From positions 4,326,001 to 4,390,000 of the forward strand of contig NZ_LR743507.1 in NCBI RefSeq assembly GCF_902712855.1: a stretch of 64,000 nt of DNA, given 5' to 3'. Numbering within the stretch: position 1 is the stretch's first letter; each line of letters begins with the position of its first letter. The notes under the pieces were generated by a model, which was not told the origin of the DNA, made no database searches, and saw nothing but the letters and a program-made list of their open reading frames with translations. This DNA comes from Variovorax paradoxus (GTDB lineage: Bacteria > Pseudomonadota > Gammaproteobacteria > Burkholderiales > Burkholderiaceae_C). Position numbers and translations under genes: made by a program. Positions 1 to 9,176 of the stretch are shown piece after piece.

Positions 1-2957
1 CGCAGCCGCGTGAGCGCGCCCTCGCGGATGGCCGCGTCCAGCGGCAGCCCGCCCTCGCGCAGGTTGCGGATGAACGAGATCATCACCAGCCCGTTGAGCA
101 CCGCCACGCCCGACAGCGCGATGAAGCCCACCGCGGCCGAGATCGACAGCGGAATGCCGCGCAGCCACAGCGCCACGATGCCGCCGGTGAGCGCGAACGG
201 TATGCCGGTGAACACCAGCAGGCCGTCCTTCAGGTTGCCGAACATCGCGAACAGCAGTGTAAACACCAGCAGCAGCGACACCGGCACCACCACCTGCAGC
301 CGCTCGGTGGCCGAGGCCAGGTTCTCGTACTGCCCGCCCCACACCGTCCAGTAGCCGGCGGGAATCTTCACGCCGCGCATGGCCTCCCCGGCCTCGGCCA
401 CGAACGAGCCCAGGTCGCGCCCTCGCACGTTGGCGCTGACCACGATGCGGCGCTTGCCGTCCTCGCGGCTCACCTGGTTGGGGCCGGGCGCGATGTCGAG
501 CGTCGCGACCTCGCCGAGCGGAATGAAGCTGGTGCGCTGGCCTTCGGCGCCCGCGCCCTTGGGCAACGCCACCGGCAGCCGTTTGATGGCCTCCAGGTCG
601 GTGCGCAGGTTCTCGGGCAGCCGCACGATGATGCCGAAGCGCCGGTCGCCATCGAACAGCGTGCCGGCCTCGCGCCCGCCGACCGCGATCGACACCGCGT
701 CCTGCACGTCGCCCACGTTGAGGCCGTAGCGCGCCGTCTTCTGGCGGTCGATGTTCACCGTGAGCATCGGCAGGCCCGTGGTCTGCTCGACCTTCACCTC
801 GGCCGCGCCGGGGACCTTGCCGAGCGCTTCCGACACCTCGGCCGCCGTCTTCTCGAGCACCGCCATGTCGTCGCCGAAGATCTTCACCGCCACGTCGCTG
901 CGCACGCCCGAGATGAGTTCGTTGAAGCGCAGCTGGATCGGCTGCGAGAACTCGTAGTTGCTGCCCGGCAGCGTCTCCACCTCCTGCTGCACCGCCGCGA
1001 GCAGCTCGGCGCGCGTGCGCCGCGACGCGCCCTCGGGCGCCGGCCACTCGCTCTCGGGCCTGAGCATGATGTAGCCGTCGGAGATGTTCGGCGGCATCGG
1101 GTCCGCCGCGATCTCGGCCGTGCCGGTGCGCGCGAACACGCGCTCGATCTCCGGAAACTTCGCCTTCAGCGTGCGCTCGAGCTGCTTCTGCATCTCGACC
1201 GACTGCGTGAGGCTGGTGCCCGGAATGCGCAGCGCCTGCACGGCGAAGTCGCCCTCGCTCAGGCTCGGCACGAACTCCGTGCCCAGGCGCGTCGCCAGCA
1301 GCCCTGAAAGCACCACGGCCACCGCGGCCACGGTGAGGACGAGCGGTTTGGCGCGCATCACGCGCGCGAGCAGCGGCTCGTAGCCTTTGCGGGCCCACGC
1401 CATGAGCCGGTTCTCCTTCTCCGCGACCCTGTCGCCGATGAACAGCGCCACGGCGGCGGGAATGAAGGTGATCGACAGCACCATCGCGCCCAGCAGCGCG
1501 ATCACCACGGTGAAGGCCATCGGGTGGAACAGCTTGCCCTCCACGCCGGTGAGCGCAAAGATCGGCAGGTACACGATCATGATGATCAGCTGGCCGAACA
1601 GCAGCGGGCGCCGCGCCTCCTGCGAGGCCGCGAACACCTCGTGGAAGCGCTCGCTGCGCGTGAGCGGCCGTCCGAGCCTGGCCTGCGCATGGGCCAGCCG
1701 CCGCACGCAGTTCTCCACGATCACCACCGCGCCGTCGATGATGATGCCGAAGTCCAGCGCGCCCAGGCTCATGAGGTTGGCGCTGACCTTCTGGTTCACC
1801 ATGCCGGTGAAGGTGAAGAGCATCGACAGCGGAATGACGAGCGCGGTGATGAGCGCGGCGCGGATGTTGCCGAGGAACAGGAACAGCACCGCAATGACCA
1901 GCACCGCGCCCTCGAACAGGTTCTTCTTGACCGTGGCGATGGCCTTGTCGACCAGCACCGTGCGGTCGTACACCGTCACCGCCTTCACGCCCGCGGGCAG
2001 CGTGCGGTTGATGTCCTGCATCTTCCTGTCGACGGCCTGCGACACGGTGCGGCTGTTCTCGCCGATCAGCATGAACACCGTGCCCAGCACCACCTCGCGG
2101 CCGTTGTCGGTGGCGGCGCCGGTGCGGAGTTCCTGCCCGATGCCGACCTCGGCCACGTCCTGCACGCGCAGCGGAACGCCTCCTGCATTGCCAAGGATGA
2201 CATTGCCGATGTCCTCCACCGACTTCACCTGTCCCGGGGCGCGAATCAGGTACTGCTCGCCGCGCTTCTCGATGTATCCCGCGCCCACGTTGGCGTTGTT
2301 GCGCTCCAGCGCCGTGACCAGGTCGGTCATCGAGAGGCCGTGCGCCAGCAGCCTGGCAGGGTCGGGGGCGATCTGGAACTCCCTGGCATGGCCGCCGATG
2401 GAGTTGATCTCGGTCACGCCCGTCACGTTGCGCAGCTGCGGCTTGATGATCCAGTCCTGGATCTCGCGCAGGTCGGTCGGCGAATAGGGCTTGCCGTCGG
2501 GCTTCTTCGCGCCCTCTTCCGCCTCCACCGTCCACAGGTAGATCTCGCCCAGGCCGGTCGAGATCGGGCCGATCACCGGCGAGATGCCGGCCGGCATGCT
2601 CTCGCGCGCCGACTGGATGCGCTCGTTCACGAGCTGCCGCGCGAAGTAGATGTCGGTACCGTCCCTGAAGATCACCGTCACCTGAGAGAGTCCGTAGCGC
2701 GACAGCGAGCGCGTCTGCTGCAGGCCGGGCAGGCCGGCCATGACGGTCTCGATCGCGTAGGTCACGCGCTGTTCGGTCTCCAGCGGCGAGTAGCCGGGCG
2801 TGGCGGTGTTGATCTGCACCTGCACGTTGGTGATGTCGGGCACGGCGTCGATGGGCAGCTTCTGGTAGCTGTAGAGGCCCAGCGCGGCCATGCCCAGCAC
2901 GGCGAGCAGCACGAGCCAGCGCTGCGCGATGGAAAAGCCGATGATGCGTTCGAACAT
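1..2957 (-). CDS. czcA: CzcA-type heavy-metal RND efflux pump, C-terminus cut by window edge
   Basis: Inner-membrane proton/metal antiporter of the HME-RND family, which drives divalent cations out through the CzcB-CzcC channel. About 985 residues are visible of a usual 1030-1060; the stop lies left of position 1. It begins MFERIIGFSIAQRW with a first membrane helix at about residues 13-30. The fourth-helix signature reads DFGIIIDGAVVIVEN, the form typical of Zn/Co/Cd or Ni/Co pumps. CusA-type Cu/Ag pumps carry a different version there. The start codon lies 9 bp after the stop of the adaptor gene, so the two are surely co-transcribed. Exact metal specificity cannot be read from this sequence. 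Confidence 0.93.
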   Translation of the reverse strand, partial: MFERIIGFSIAQRWLVLLAVLGMAALGLYSYQKLPIDAVPDITNVQVQINTATPGYSPLETEQRVTYAIETVMAGLPGLQQTRSLSRYGLSQVTVIFRDGTDIYFARQLVNERIQSARESMPAGISPVIGPISTGLGEIYLWTVEAEEGAKKPDGKPYSPTDLREIQDWIIKPQLRNVTGVTEINSIGGHAREFQIAPDPARLLAHGLSMTDLVTALERNNANVGAGYIEKRGEQYLIRAPGQVKSVEDIGNVILGNAGGVPLRVQDVAEVGIGQELRTGAATDNGREVVLGTVFMLIGENSRTVSQAVDRKMQDINRTLPAGVKAVTVYDRTVLVDKAIATVKKNLFEGAVLVIAVLFLFLGNIRAALITALVIPLSMLFTFTGMVNQKVSANLMSLGALDFGIIIDGAVVIVENCVRRLAHAQARLGRPLTRSERFHEVFAASQEARRPLLFGQLIIMIVYLPIFALTGVEGKLFHPMAFTVVIALLGAMVLSITFIPAAVALFIGDRVAEKENRLMAWARKGYEPLLARVMRAKPLVLTVAAVAVVLSGLLATRLGTEFVPSLSEGDFAVQALRIPGTSLTQSVEMQKQLERTLKAKFPEIERVFARTGTAEIAADPMPPNISDGYIMLRPESEWPAPEGASRRTRAELLAAVQQEVETLPGSNYEFSQPIQLRFNELISGVRSDVAVKIFGDDMAVLEKTAAEVSEALGKVPGAAEVKVEQTTGLPMLTVNIDRQKTARYGLNVGDVQDAVSIAVGGREAGTLFDGDRRFGIIVRLPENLRTDLEAIKRLPVALPKGAGAEGQRTSFIPLGEVATLDIAPGPNQVSREDGKRRIVVSANVRGRDLGSFVAEAGEAMRGVKIPAGYWTVWGGQYENLASATERLQVVVPVSLLLVFTLLFAMFGNLKDGLLVFTGIPFALTGGIVALWLRGIPLSISAAVGFIALSGVAVLNGLVMISFIRNLREGGLPLDAAIREGALTRL

Positions 2958-2966
2958 GCCGCGTCC

Positions 2967-4346
2967 TCAGTGCGTGTGCGTGGCCGAGCTCTTGCCCTGC
3001 TGCGACTTCACGACGAAGCTGCCGCTGCCCGCATGGCTGGCGCCGGGCGCCAGGCCGCCGACGATCTCCACCCGCCTGCCGTCGCTGCGCCCGGTCTGTA
3101 CATGCTGCGGCACGAAGCCGCCGGGCACACGAAGGAACACGGTGGGCTTGTCCTCCACCGTCTGCAGCGCCTCGGCCGACACCGTCACCGGCGCATCGAC
3201 CTCCGAGGCCACCAGCTCGACATTCACGAACAGCCCCGGGCGCCAGACGCGCTGCGGGTTGGTCAGCGTGACGCGCGCGGTGGCGGTGCGCGTCTGCGCG
3301 CCGATCAGCGAGCCCACGTACGACACCTTGCCCGTGGCCGCCTGGTCGAACGCGCTGGAGCGGATGGTCACCGGTTCGCCGATGCGCACCAGGTTCAGGT
3401 TGCCGGCAGGCACGCTGATCTCGGCCCACACGCTCGACAGGTCGGAGATGGTGAAGACGTTGACGTCTTCCTTCACCGACTCGCCGAGCGCGATGTGCTT
3501 CTCGACCACCATGCCGTCGAACGGCGCGCGCAGTTCGTAGCGGCCCAGCGCGGCCGAGCCGGGCGCGGCACCGAGCGCCAGCAGCTTCTGGCTGGCATTG
3601 GCCACCTCGATCCGCGCCTCCTGCATCGCCTGCTCGGCCTGCAGGTAGTCCTGCTGCGGGGAGATCTTTTCTTCCCACAGCTTCTTCTCGCGCTCGTAGG
3701 TGGTACGCGCCAGCGCGAGGCGCCGCTGCGCCGACTGCAGGGCGCTGCGATGCTCCGACAGCGCCGGGCTCGACAGCACCGCCAGCACCTGGCCGCGCCG
3801 GACCTCCTGGCCCAGGTCGGCCGACACGCCGTCGACCACGCCCGCCACGCGCGGCACCACGTGGGCCGTGCGGTCCTCGTTGAACTTGATCTCGCCGGGC
3901 AGCTGCAACGCCAGCTTGATGCGCGCCGGGCCCGCGCCTTCGATGGCGATGTCGGCGGCCTTGATCTGCGCATCGGTGAAGGCGATCTTTTCTTCCTGGT
4001 GCTCTCCCCTGGCTTCCTCCTTGTGATCGCCCCTGTGTTCTTCCTTCTCTTCCTTTTCCTCCTTCCCTGCCTTGCCCCCGGCGTCGTGCTCCTTGTCGCC
4101 ATGGCCGGCGGCTTCGCCGTGGCTGTGGTCGTGGCCTTCTTCCTTGCCGTGGGCCTTGCCCTCTTCAGGGTGATCGCCGTCGCCGTGCCCGGCGACTTCG
4201 GAATGGCCGGCGGCCTCGGGCTTGGCCGGCGAGGTGCGCAGGATCATCGCGCCCGCGACGAGGCCGAGCGCCAGGACCACCGCGATGGCGATCCACTGCT
4301 TCCTGCCGATGCGCTCGGCAAGGGATGTGCGTTGTTGTGCATTCAT
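2967..4346 (-). CDS. czcB: RND efflux periplasmic adaptor (membrane fusion) subunit, CzcB-like
   Basis: Membrane fusion protein of 459 residues that links the RND pump to the outer-membrane channel. An N-terminal anchor helix lies at about residues 18-36. It is followed by an unusually long His/Glu/Lys-rich stretch at about 43-118, a likely metal-binding linker. The barrel-sandwich, alpha-hairpin and beta-barrel parts follow, with motifs such as VVPRVAGVVDGV and LRAPFDGMVVEKH. The C-terminus ends in THTH. It sits between czcC and czcA in the same direction with short gaps, which supports a tripartite metal exporter. The His-rich region argues for Zn/Cd/Co/Ni rather than monovalent Cu/Ag, by inference. 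Confidence 0.92.
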   Translation of the reverse strand: MNAQQRTSLAERIGRKQWIAIAVVLALGLVAGAMILRTSPAKPEAAGHSEVAGHGDGDHPEEGKAHGKEEGHDHSHGEAAGHGDKEHDAGGKAGKEEKEEKEEHRGDHKEEARGEHQEEKIAFTDAQIKAADIAIEGAGPARIKLALQLPGEIKFNEDRTAHVVPRVAGVVDGVSADLGQEVRRGQVLAVLSSPALSEHRSALQSAQRRLALARTTYEREKKLWEEKISPQQDYLQAEQAMQEARIEVANASQKLLALGAAPGSAALGRYELRAPFDGMVVEKHIALGESVKEDVNVFTISDLSSVWAEISVPAGNLNLVRIGEPVTIRSSAFDQAATGKVSYVGSLIGAQTRTATARVTLTNPQRVWRPGLFVNVELVASEVDAPVTVSAEALQTVEDKPTVFLRVPGGFVPQHVQTGRSDGRRVEIVGGLAPGASHAGSGSFVVKSQQGKSSATHTH

Positions 4347-4364
4347 GGTGTGTGAGCTTTCCTG

Positions 4365-5687
4365 TCAGCGCGCAACGGATGTCGCGGGCGAAATGTCATT
4401 GCCGTGGCGGCCCAGCAGCCGGTCGAGTTCGCCGGCCGCGCGATGCGCATCGGCCAGCGCAAGCAGGTACTGCGCGCGCACCTGGAACAGCGTGCGTTGC
4501 GCGTCCAGCGCTTCAAGGAAGCTGAACTTGCCCAGCTCGAAACCCTTGGTGGCCGCCTTGTAGGCGCTCTCCGCGCCCGGCAGTGCGTCGCGCTGCAGCG
4601 TCTCGGCGGTGGCGCGGGCGGAGCGAAGGCGCTCGGCGGCCTGCGCCACGTCGATGCCCAGTTGCAGTTCCGCGGCGGCGAGGTCGTCGCGCGCCTTCTC
4701 CTCACGGCTCAGGGCTTCGGCCACGTTGCCGCGGTTGCTGTCGAAGATCGGCAGCGGCACCGACAGGCCCACCACCACCTGGTTGCGCCGCCCGCCTCCC
4801 GGATCGCCGTCGGAGGAAGGCACCCGCTTGGCACCGAGCGACACGGTCACGTCGGGGATGCGCCGGGCCTGCTCCAGGTCGGACAACGCCCTGCGCCGCT
4901 CGACCTCGAGCCGCGCCTGACGCAGCACGGGCGCGTCGGCCATGCGGCCCTGCACATCCTGCGGCGGGACCGAGGCCGGCAGTTCGTCGACCGCACCGTC
5001 CACCTGCGTGAAGCGCGGACTCGGATTGCCCCACGATGCCGCGAGCTGCTGCCGTGCCGACCGCAGCGTGCCTTCAGCCTGCAGCAGTTCGACGCGGATG
5101 CCGGCCTCGGCCACGCGTGCCTTGGTCTCCTCCAGCGGAGATACCTTGCCTGCCGCCACGCGATTGGCGGCGGCGCGGGTGCCGGCCTGCGCAAGGCCGA
5201 CCGAATCCTGTGCCAGGCGCAGGCGCTCCTGCGCTGTCAGCACCTCGAAGAAGGCAGTGACGGTGGCTGCGCGGATCTCGGCGCGGCGCGCCTCGAGTGC
5301 CGACACGGCCTGGTCGCGCGCACGCTCCGCCGCCGTGACGCGCGCGGCGCGCTTGCCGCCCAGCTCGAGGGGTTGGCTCAGTTGCAGCGTGGTGGTGCGG
5401 TTGTCGCGCCGCAGGTCTTCCACCTGCGCGTCGAGCGTGGGGTTGGGCCAGGCGCCGGCCTGCACGACGGCGGCCTCGGTGGCGTCCTGCTCGCGCGACG
5501 CCGCGGACAGGTTCGGATTGGCCTGCAGCGCCATCGCAACGGCGGCCTGCAAGGTCAGCGGGGCCGCGGCCTCCCGAATGGGGACGGCCATGCGGGCCTG
5601 CCCGGAAGCCGCTGGGGGGAATGGCTCGGAATGAGCGGGAAACGCCGCCATGGCCAACACGGCCAGCGGCACGAAGAGCGTGCGCAT
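4365..5687 (-). CDS. czcC: TolC-family outer-membrane channel of the metal efflux system
   Basis: Outer-membrane factor of 440 residues that completes the CzcCBA conduit. A signal peptide is visible (MRTLFVPLAVLAMAAFPAHS). Two repeated outer-membrane-efflux domains with long Ala/Gln/Glu-rich coiled-coil helices follow. Length fits CzcC/CusC relatives. It ends 18 bp before the adaptor start and is the second gene of the czcI-C-B-A order. Unlike CusC, no lipobox cysteine is evident after the signal peptide. Confidence 0.9.
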   Translation of the reverse strand: MRTLFVPLAVLAMAAFPAHSEPFPPAASGQARMAVPIREAAAPLTLQAAVAMALQANPNLSAASREQDATEAAVVQAGAWPNPTLDAQVEDLRRDNRTTTLQLSQPLELGGKRAARVTAAERARDQAVSALEARRAEIRAATVTAFFEVLTAQERLRLAQDSVGLAQAGTRAAANRVAAGKVSPLEETKARVAEAGIRVELLQAEGTLRSARQQLAASWGNPSPRFTQVDGAVDELPASVPPQDVQGRMADAPVLRQARLEVERRRALSDLEQARRIPDVTVSLGAKRVPSSDGDPGGGRRNQVVVGLSVPLPIFDSNRGNVAEALSREEKARDDLAAAELQLGIDVAQAAERLRSARATAETLQRDALPGAESAYKAATKGFELGKFSFLEALDAQRTLFQVRAQYLLALADAHRAAGELDRLLGRHGNDISPATSVAR

Positions 5688-5785
5688 CGAATTCTCCTGG
5701 GTTGCGAAACAACGGACGGACGAATTCGGCGAGAGCTCAGCTGACGGTGAAGATCAGAAGAAGTGGGATGGGTTCTCTCGCCGAA

Positions 5786-6160
5786 TCAGAGGGCGAGAGA
5801 CCAGTCGGGACGAACCGGGACTTCGGAGATGTGCGAGGCGAAGCGTTCGTTTGCCGTTGCGCGAAGGCGCTGCGCCACGGGAGTTGCAGCGGGCACCGGC
5901 TCGTCCGATGCATCCGCATGCTGCGCCCAGCCTGCATGGCAGACGGCGCAGTCGCCGACCACCGCGTTGGGCTGGGTGCTGGCGTTCTTCTGGGCGCCCT
6001 CGCCGCTGTGGCTGCGGTCGGTGCCGCGGCTTTCGCTTTCGTGATGGCCCCAGTGCTCGGGCTGCGTGTCCCGCTCGTGCTGGCAATACGCCGATGCCGC
6101 TGCCCAGCTCAGCTGGAGCGGCAGGAGTGCAAGCAGGAAGATGAGAAGCCAGCGGCGCAT
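5786..6160 (-). CDS. Small exported CzcI-like protein leading the efflux operon
   Basis: A 124-residue exported protein. The start at 6160 is preferred over an upstream in-frame ATG because it gives a clean signal peptide (MRRWLLIFLLALLPLQLSWA). The mature part has YCQHERD, many His residues, and a CAVCHAGW motif near the middle, a pattern that suggests metal binding. Size, position before czcC and His/Cys content match CzcI-type proteins of Cupriavidus czcNICBA clusters, whose role is thought to be regulatory or periplasmic metal sensing. The family assignment rests on context plus composition and not on an alignment. Confidence 0.7.
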   Translation of the reverse strand: MRRWLLIFLLALLPLQLSWAAASAYCQHERDTQPEHWGHHESESRGTDRSHSGEGAQKNASTQPNAVVGDCAVCHAGWAQHADASDEPVPAATPVAQRLRATANERFASHISEVPVRPDWSLAL

Positions 6161-6272
6161 GGAGGCAAAAAGTATATCGGCGGCATGCGCCGCGCCCTTC
6201 GCCAAAGGCCTTGCGCCCGCAGGGCCGGGCGCGATGTATGACAGCGACGCGCGACCTTGTCCGTCAATAGAG

Positions 6273-6286
6273 TTACTAAATCGTAA
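6273..6286. promoter_or_regulatory. Candidate response-regulator box TTAC-N6-GTAA
   Basis: An inverted repeat TTAC-TAAATC-GTAA lies in the 161-bp gap between czcI (leftward) and the response regulator (rightward). OmpR-type metal regulators bind dyads of this style in shared divergent promoters. It starts 49 bp before the regulator ATG. Seen directly: the dyad and its location. Inferred: that the regulator at 6322 binds it. Confidence 0.4.
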
Positions 6287-6321
6287 TCACTGTATCGAAA
6301 GGCCTTGGTTACCATCTGGCA

Positions 6322-6999
6322 ATGCGCATTCTTGTCATCGAAGACGAGCCCAAACTGGGCGATTACCTGAAAAAGAGCCTTGAAGAGAACGGATACGTGG
6401 TCGATATCGCCCGTGACGGCATCGAGGGAAAGTACCTTGCGACCGAAGGCGACTATGCGCTGATCCTGTTGGACGTGGTGCTCCCGGGCATCGACGGCTT
6501 CGCCGTGCTGCAATCCATCCGACGGACAAGGAACATCCCGGTGCTGGTGCTGACCGCTCGCGACAAGGTCGAGGACCGCGTGCAGGGCCTGCAGCAAGGC
6601 GCGGACGACTACCTCGTCAAGCCCTTTTCATTCTCCGAACTGCTGGCCCGCGTGCAGGCCCTGCTGCGGCGCGGCAAGGCGCAGGAGTCGACGGTGCTGC
6701 GCCTGGCCGACCTCGAACTCGACACGGTGAGCCGCAAGTGCTTCCGCAACCGCACGCGCCTTGAACTCACCGCCAAGGAATTCGCGCTGCTGGTGGTGCT
6801 GCTGCGCCGCCGCGGGCAGATCCTGTCGCGCACCACGCTGGCCGAGCAGGTGTGGGACATGAATTTCGACAGCGACACCAACGTGGTCGAGGTGGCCATA
6901 CGGCGCCTGCGCAGCAAGCTCGACGACCCCTTCGAGGTGAAGCTGCTGCACACGGTGCGCGGCATGGGCTACGTGCTCGAAGACCGCTCCTGGGCCTGA
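6322..6999 (+). CDS. OmpR/PhoB-family heavy-metal response regulator (CzcR/CopR-like)
   Basis: A 225-residue two-component response regulator. The receiver domain spans about 1-115, with acidic pocket EDE at 7-9, phospho-acceptor Asp51 (LLDVVLPG) and Lys100 (YLVKPF). The winged-helix DNA-binding domain covers about 125-222 and ends in [10 protein letters not shown]. It resembles the CopR/CusR/CzcR branch. It is divergent from the czc operon and probably activates it. A cognate histidine kinase normally follows directly, but here the next gene is a convergent antiporter, so the regulator is an orphan within this window. Confidence 0.9.
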   Translation: MRILVIEDEPKLGDYLKKSLEENGYVVDIARDGIEGKYLATEGDYALILLDVVLPGIDGFAVLQSIRRTRNIPVLVLTARDKVEDRVQGLQQGADDYLVKPFSFSELLARVQALLRRGKAQESTVLRLADLELDTVSRKCFRNRTRLELTAKEFALLVVLLRRRGQILSRTTLAEQVWDMNFDSDTNVVEVAIRRLRSKLDDPFEVKLLHTVRGMGYVLEDRSWA

Positions 7000-7048
7000 C
7001 CCACCGTCTGCCGGCGCCTGCTGCAGCGCCGGAGCTGGTGGCGATGCC

Positions 7049-8323
7049 TCAGGACCTGGCGGGTGCGGCGGTATCGTGCTCGCTGCCTTCGCCGGCCGTC
7101 GCGCTGGCCTTGCGCCCGAGGCACAGGTTGATCATCGGCCCGGTCATGGCGGTGGTCACCAGCGCCATCACCAGCAGCATCGTGAAGACCTCGGGGCCGA
7201 TCAGGCCGGCGTCCAGGCCGATCTTCATCACGATGAGTTCCATCAGCCCGCGCGCGTTCATCAGCGAGCCCGTGGCCAGGCTGTCGCGCCAGCCGTAGCC
7301 CGCCATGCGCGCACCGGCGGCGCCGCCGGCGATCTTGCCGATGGTGGCGACGCCCACGATCAGCACCATCGCGCCGAGGCCCGTGCCCGAGAACGCGCCG
7401 GCGGTGGTGCCGAGACCGGCGAGCGCAAAGAACAGCGGCATCAGCACGACGATCGAGACAGGCTCGATGCGCTCGGCGAGCGACTTCAGCAGCCGGTCGT
7501 CGCGCGGGAGGCACGCGCCGAACAGGAATGCGCCGAACACTGCGTGCAGGTGCAGCCACTCGGTCACCAGCGCCGTGACCAGCAGGCCGAGCATCAGCGA
7601 GGCCATCACGGTGGTCGAGGGCTCACCACCGGGTGCCTTGGTGCGCAGCAGCCAGGCGAAGGCGGGCTTCGCGCCGAGGAACAGCACAGCCAGCACCACC
7701 GCCATCCCGATCGTGGTCTTCAGCAGGCCGTGGTAGCCCTCGCCTGCACCGACCAGCGCGACCACGAAGGCCAGCAGGATCCAGGCGAACACGTCGACCA
7801 CCGCGGCGGCACCGAGCGAGAGCTGCCCGAAGGACGTACGGGTCATGCCGCGGTCCTTCAGGATGCGCGCCATCACAGGGAACGCGGTGATCGACAGCGC
7901 CGCCGCGATGAACAGCGCGAACGGCCAGAAGCCCACGCCGGCCGGCGCCAATGCCGGGTGCAGCGCGGGCGAGATGGCCACGCCCAGCGCGGCCGGCAGT
8001 ATGGTGCTCAGCACGCCCACAAAGCCGGCCGAGCGCAGTTGCGCGCGCACGCCCTGCGAAGCGCGCAGCTCCAGGCCCACCACGAACATGAAGAGCACGA
8101 GGCCCAGCGTCGACAGCGCCGACAGGCCCTGCAGCGATTCCTTGGAGAACAGCTGCGCATGCAGCGAGGGAAAGAGCGCGCCCATGACCACCGGCCCCAG
8201 CATGAGGCCGGCCGCCATCTCGCCGACCACGGCGGGCTGGCCCAGATAGCGCAGGACCCAGCCGCACACGCGTGCGGTGGCGAGGATGACGATGAGTTGC
8301 AGCAGGAGGGATGTGGCGGACAT
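7049..8323 (-). CDS. Cation:proton antiporter, KefB/Na-H exchanger family
   Basis: A 424-residue integral membrane antiporter with about 12 hydrophobic segments, of the monovalent cation/proton exchanger (CPA2-like) type. Conserved pieces include GQPAVVGEMAAGLMLGPVVMG near the N-terminus and FPVMARILKDRGM midway. No C-terminal RCK/TrkA-N domain follows, so it is a membrane-only version of KefB-like proteins. The start at 8323 (MSATSLLLQLIV) is chosen because residues encoded upstream are low-complexity Ala/Pro/Arg without homology features. It is convergent with the response regulator. The ion transported cannot be told from the sequence. Confidence 0.85.
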   Translation of the reverse strand: MSATSLLLQLIVILATARVCGWVLRYLGQPAVVGEMAAGLMLGPVVMGALFPSLHAQLFSKESLQGLSALSTLGLVLFMFVVGLELRASQGVRAQLRSAGFVGVLSTILPAALGVAISPALHPALAPAGVGFWPFALFIAAALSITAFPVMARILKDRGMTRTSFGQLSLGAAAVVDVFAWILLAFVVALVGAGEGYHGLLKTTIGMAVVLAVLFLGAKPAFAWLLRTKAPGGEPSTTVMASLMLGLLVTALVTEWLHLHAVFGAFLFGACLPRDDRLLKSLAERIEPVSIVVLMPLFFALAGLGTTAGAFSGTGLGAMVLIVGVATIGKIAGGAAGARMAGYGWRDSLATGSLMNARGLMELIVMKIGLDAGLIGPEVFTMLLVMALVTTAMTGPMINLCLGRKASATAGEGSEHDTAAPARS

Positions 8324-8435
8324 GGGCGGTTCGCAGTGGCCGGCAGGAAAGCGGCACATGTTAGTGCCGTTCGATGACGCGGCCAAACGCCTCCCGGCCC
8401 TTGCGGCCCTCGCGGTCCCTGCGGCCGCCGCGGCC

Positions 8436-8915
8436 TCACTGCCCGCCGGTGCGGGCGCCGGCCATCGCCATCGCGCTGCCGGCGCCGGCCGTGCGGCCGC
8501 CATGCGCCAGGTAGAACGACCCGCTGTCTTCGCCATAGAGCGCATCGAAGTGGCCGCTCTTCTCGGCGCTGGCCAGCTCGGCCTTGACTTCGGCACGCGG
8601 CTCGCTCGACATGAAATGGCGCGACAGGTAGGCCGAGCCGCTGTCCGTGGAGGCCAGCACGCCCAGCGTGCCGTCGGCCCTGGCCTGTGCCAGTTCGGTC
8701 TTCACTTCGGTGCGCGTCTCGCTCGGGTGGAAGTGCTGCGCCAGGTAGGCCGAACCGCTGTCCTCGCCAGTGAGCGCAGCCAGTTGTCCGCTCGCCTGGG
8801 CGGCCTTGAGCTGCGCGACGACTTCGGCGCGGGACAGGCCCTGCGCCGAGGCGGCGCCGGCGGAGAGCAACAGGGAGGCGGCGAGCGCAGCCATCGCGGC
8901 ATTGAGTTTCTTCAT
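8436..8915 (-). CDS. Exported DUF4148 protein with three tandem repeats
   Basis: A 159-residue secreted or periplasmic protein. The start at 8915 gives a typical signal peptide, MKKLNAAMAALAASLLLSAGAASA. The mature part is three tandem units of about 37-39 residues, each built around R-x-E-V-x-x-E-L, then DSGSxYL and H[FG]. DUF4148 is common in Burkholderiales, usually as one small unit, and its function is unknown. The gene stands alone, divergent from nothing obvious, between the antiporter and the metal ATPase. The C-terminal tail is Gly/Ala/Met rich. Confidence 0.8.
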   Translation of the reverse strand: MKKLNAAMAALAASLLLSAGAASAQGLSRAEVVAQLKAAQASGQLAALTGEDSGSAYLAQHFHPSETRTEVKTELAQARADGTLGVLASTDSGSAYLSRHFMSSEPRAEVKAELASAEKSGHFDALYGEDSGSFYLAHGGRTAGAGSAMAMAGARTGGQ

Positions 8916-9176
8916 GATCGTTTCCTTCACGCGCATCTGCAATGTGGAAGGGCCATGCCGCCAGACACGCGTCCGGCACGCCCCGGGTTCACTCGGGGAG
9001 GCAGGCATCGCATCCTGGTTTCGGAGCGTTGCCTGTCTCTGGCCTCTACTGTGGTCAGGGCGCGTTGCGACGGCATTGCGCGCGGGCGCAGGCCGATTCA
9101 GATGAAGCGCGCGCGGTTTCAGATGAAATGCGGCGCGTCCGGGTGCGAAGGAACGTGGCCGGGGAGCGCGTTCGGT

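Noticed and set aside
1524..4355. 943-codon open frame on the plus strand across the RND genes
   Set aside because: It lies antisense to czcA and czcB, its product is His/Arg/Gly-rich without domains, and it arises from GC-rich third codon positions.
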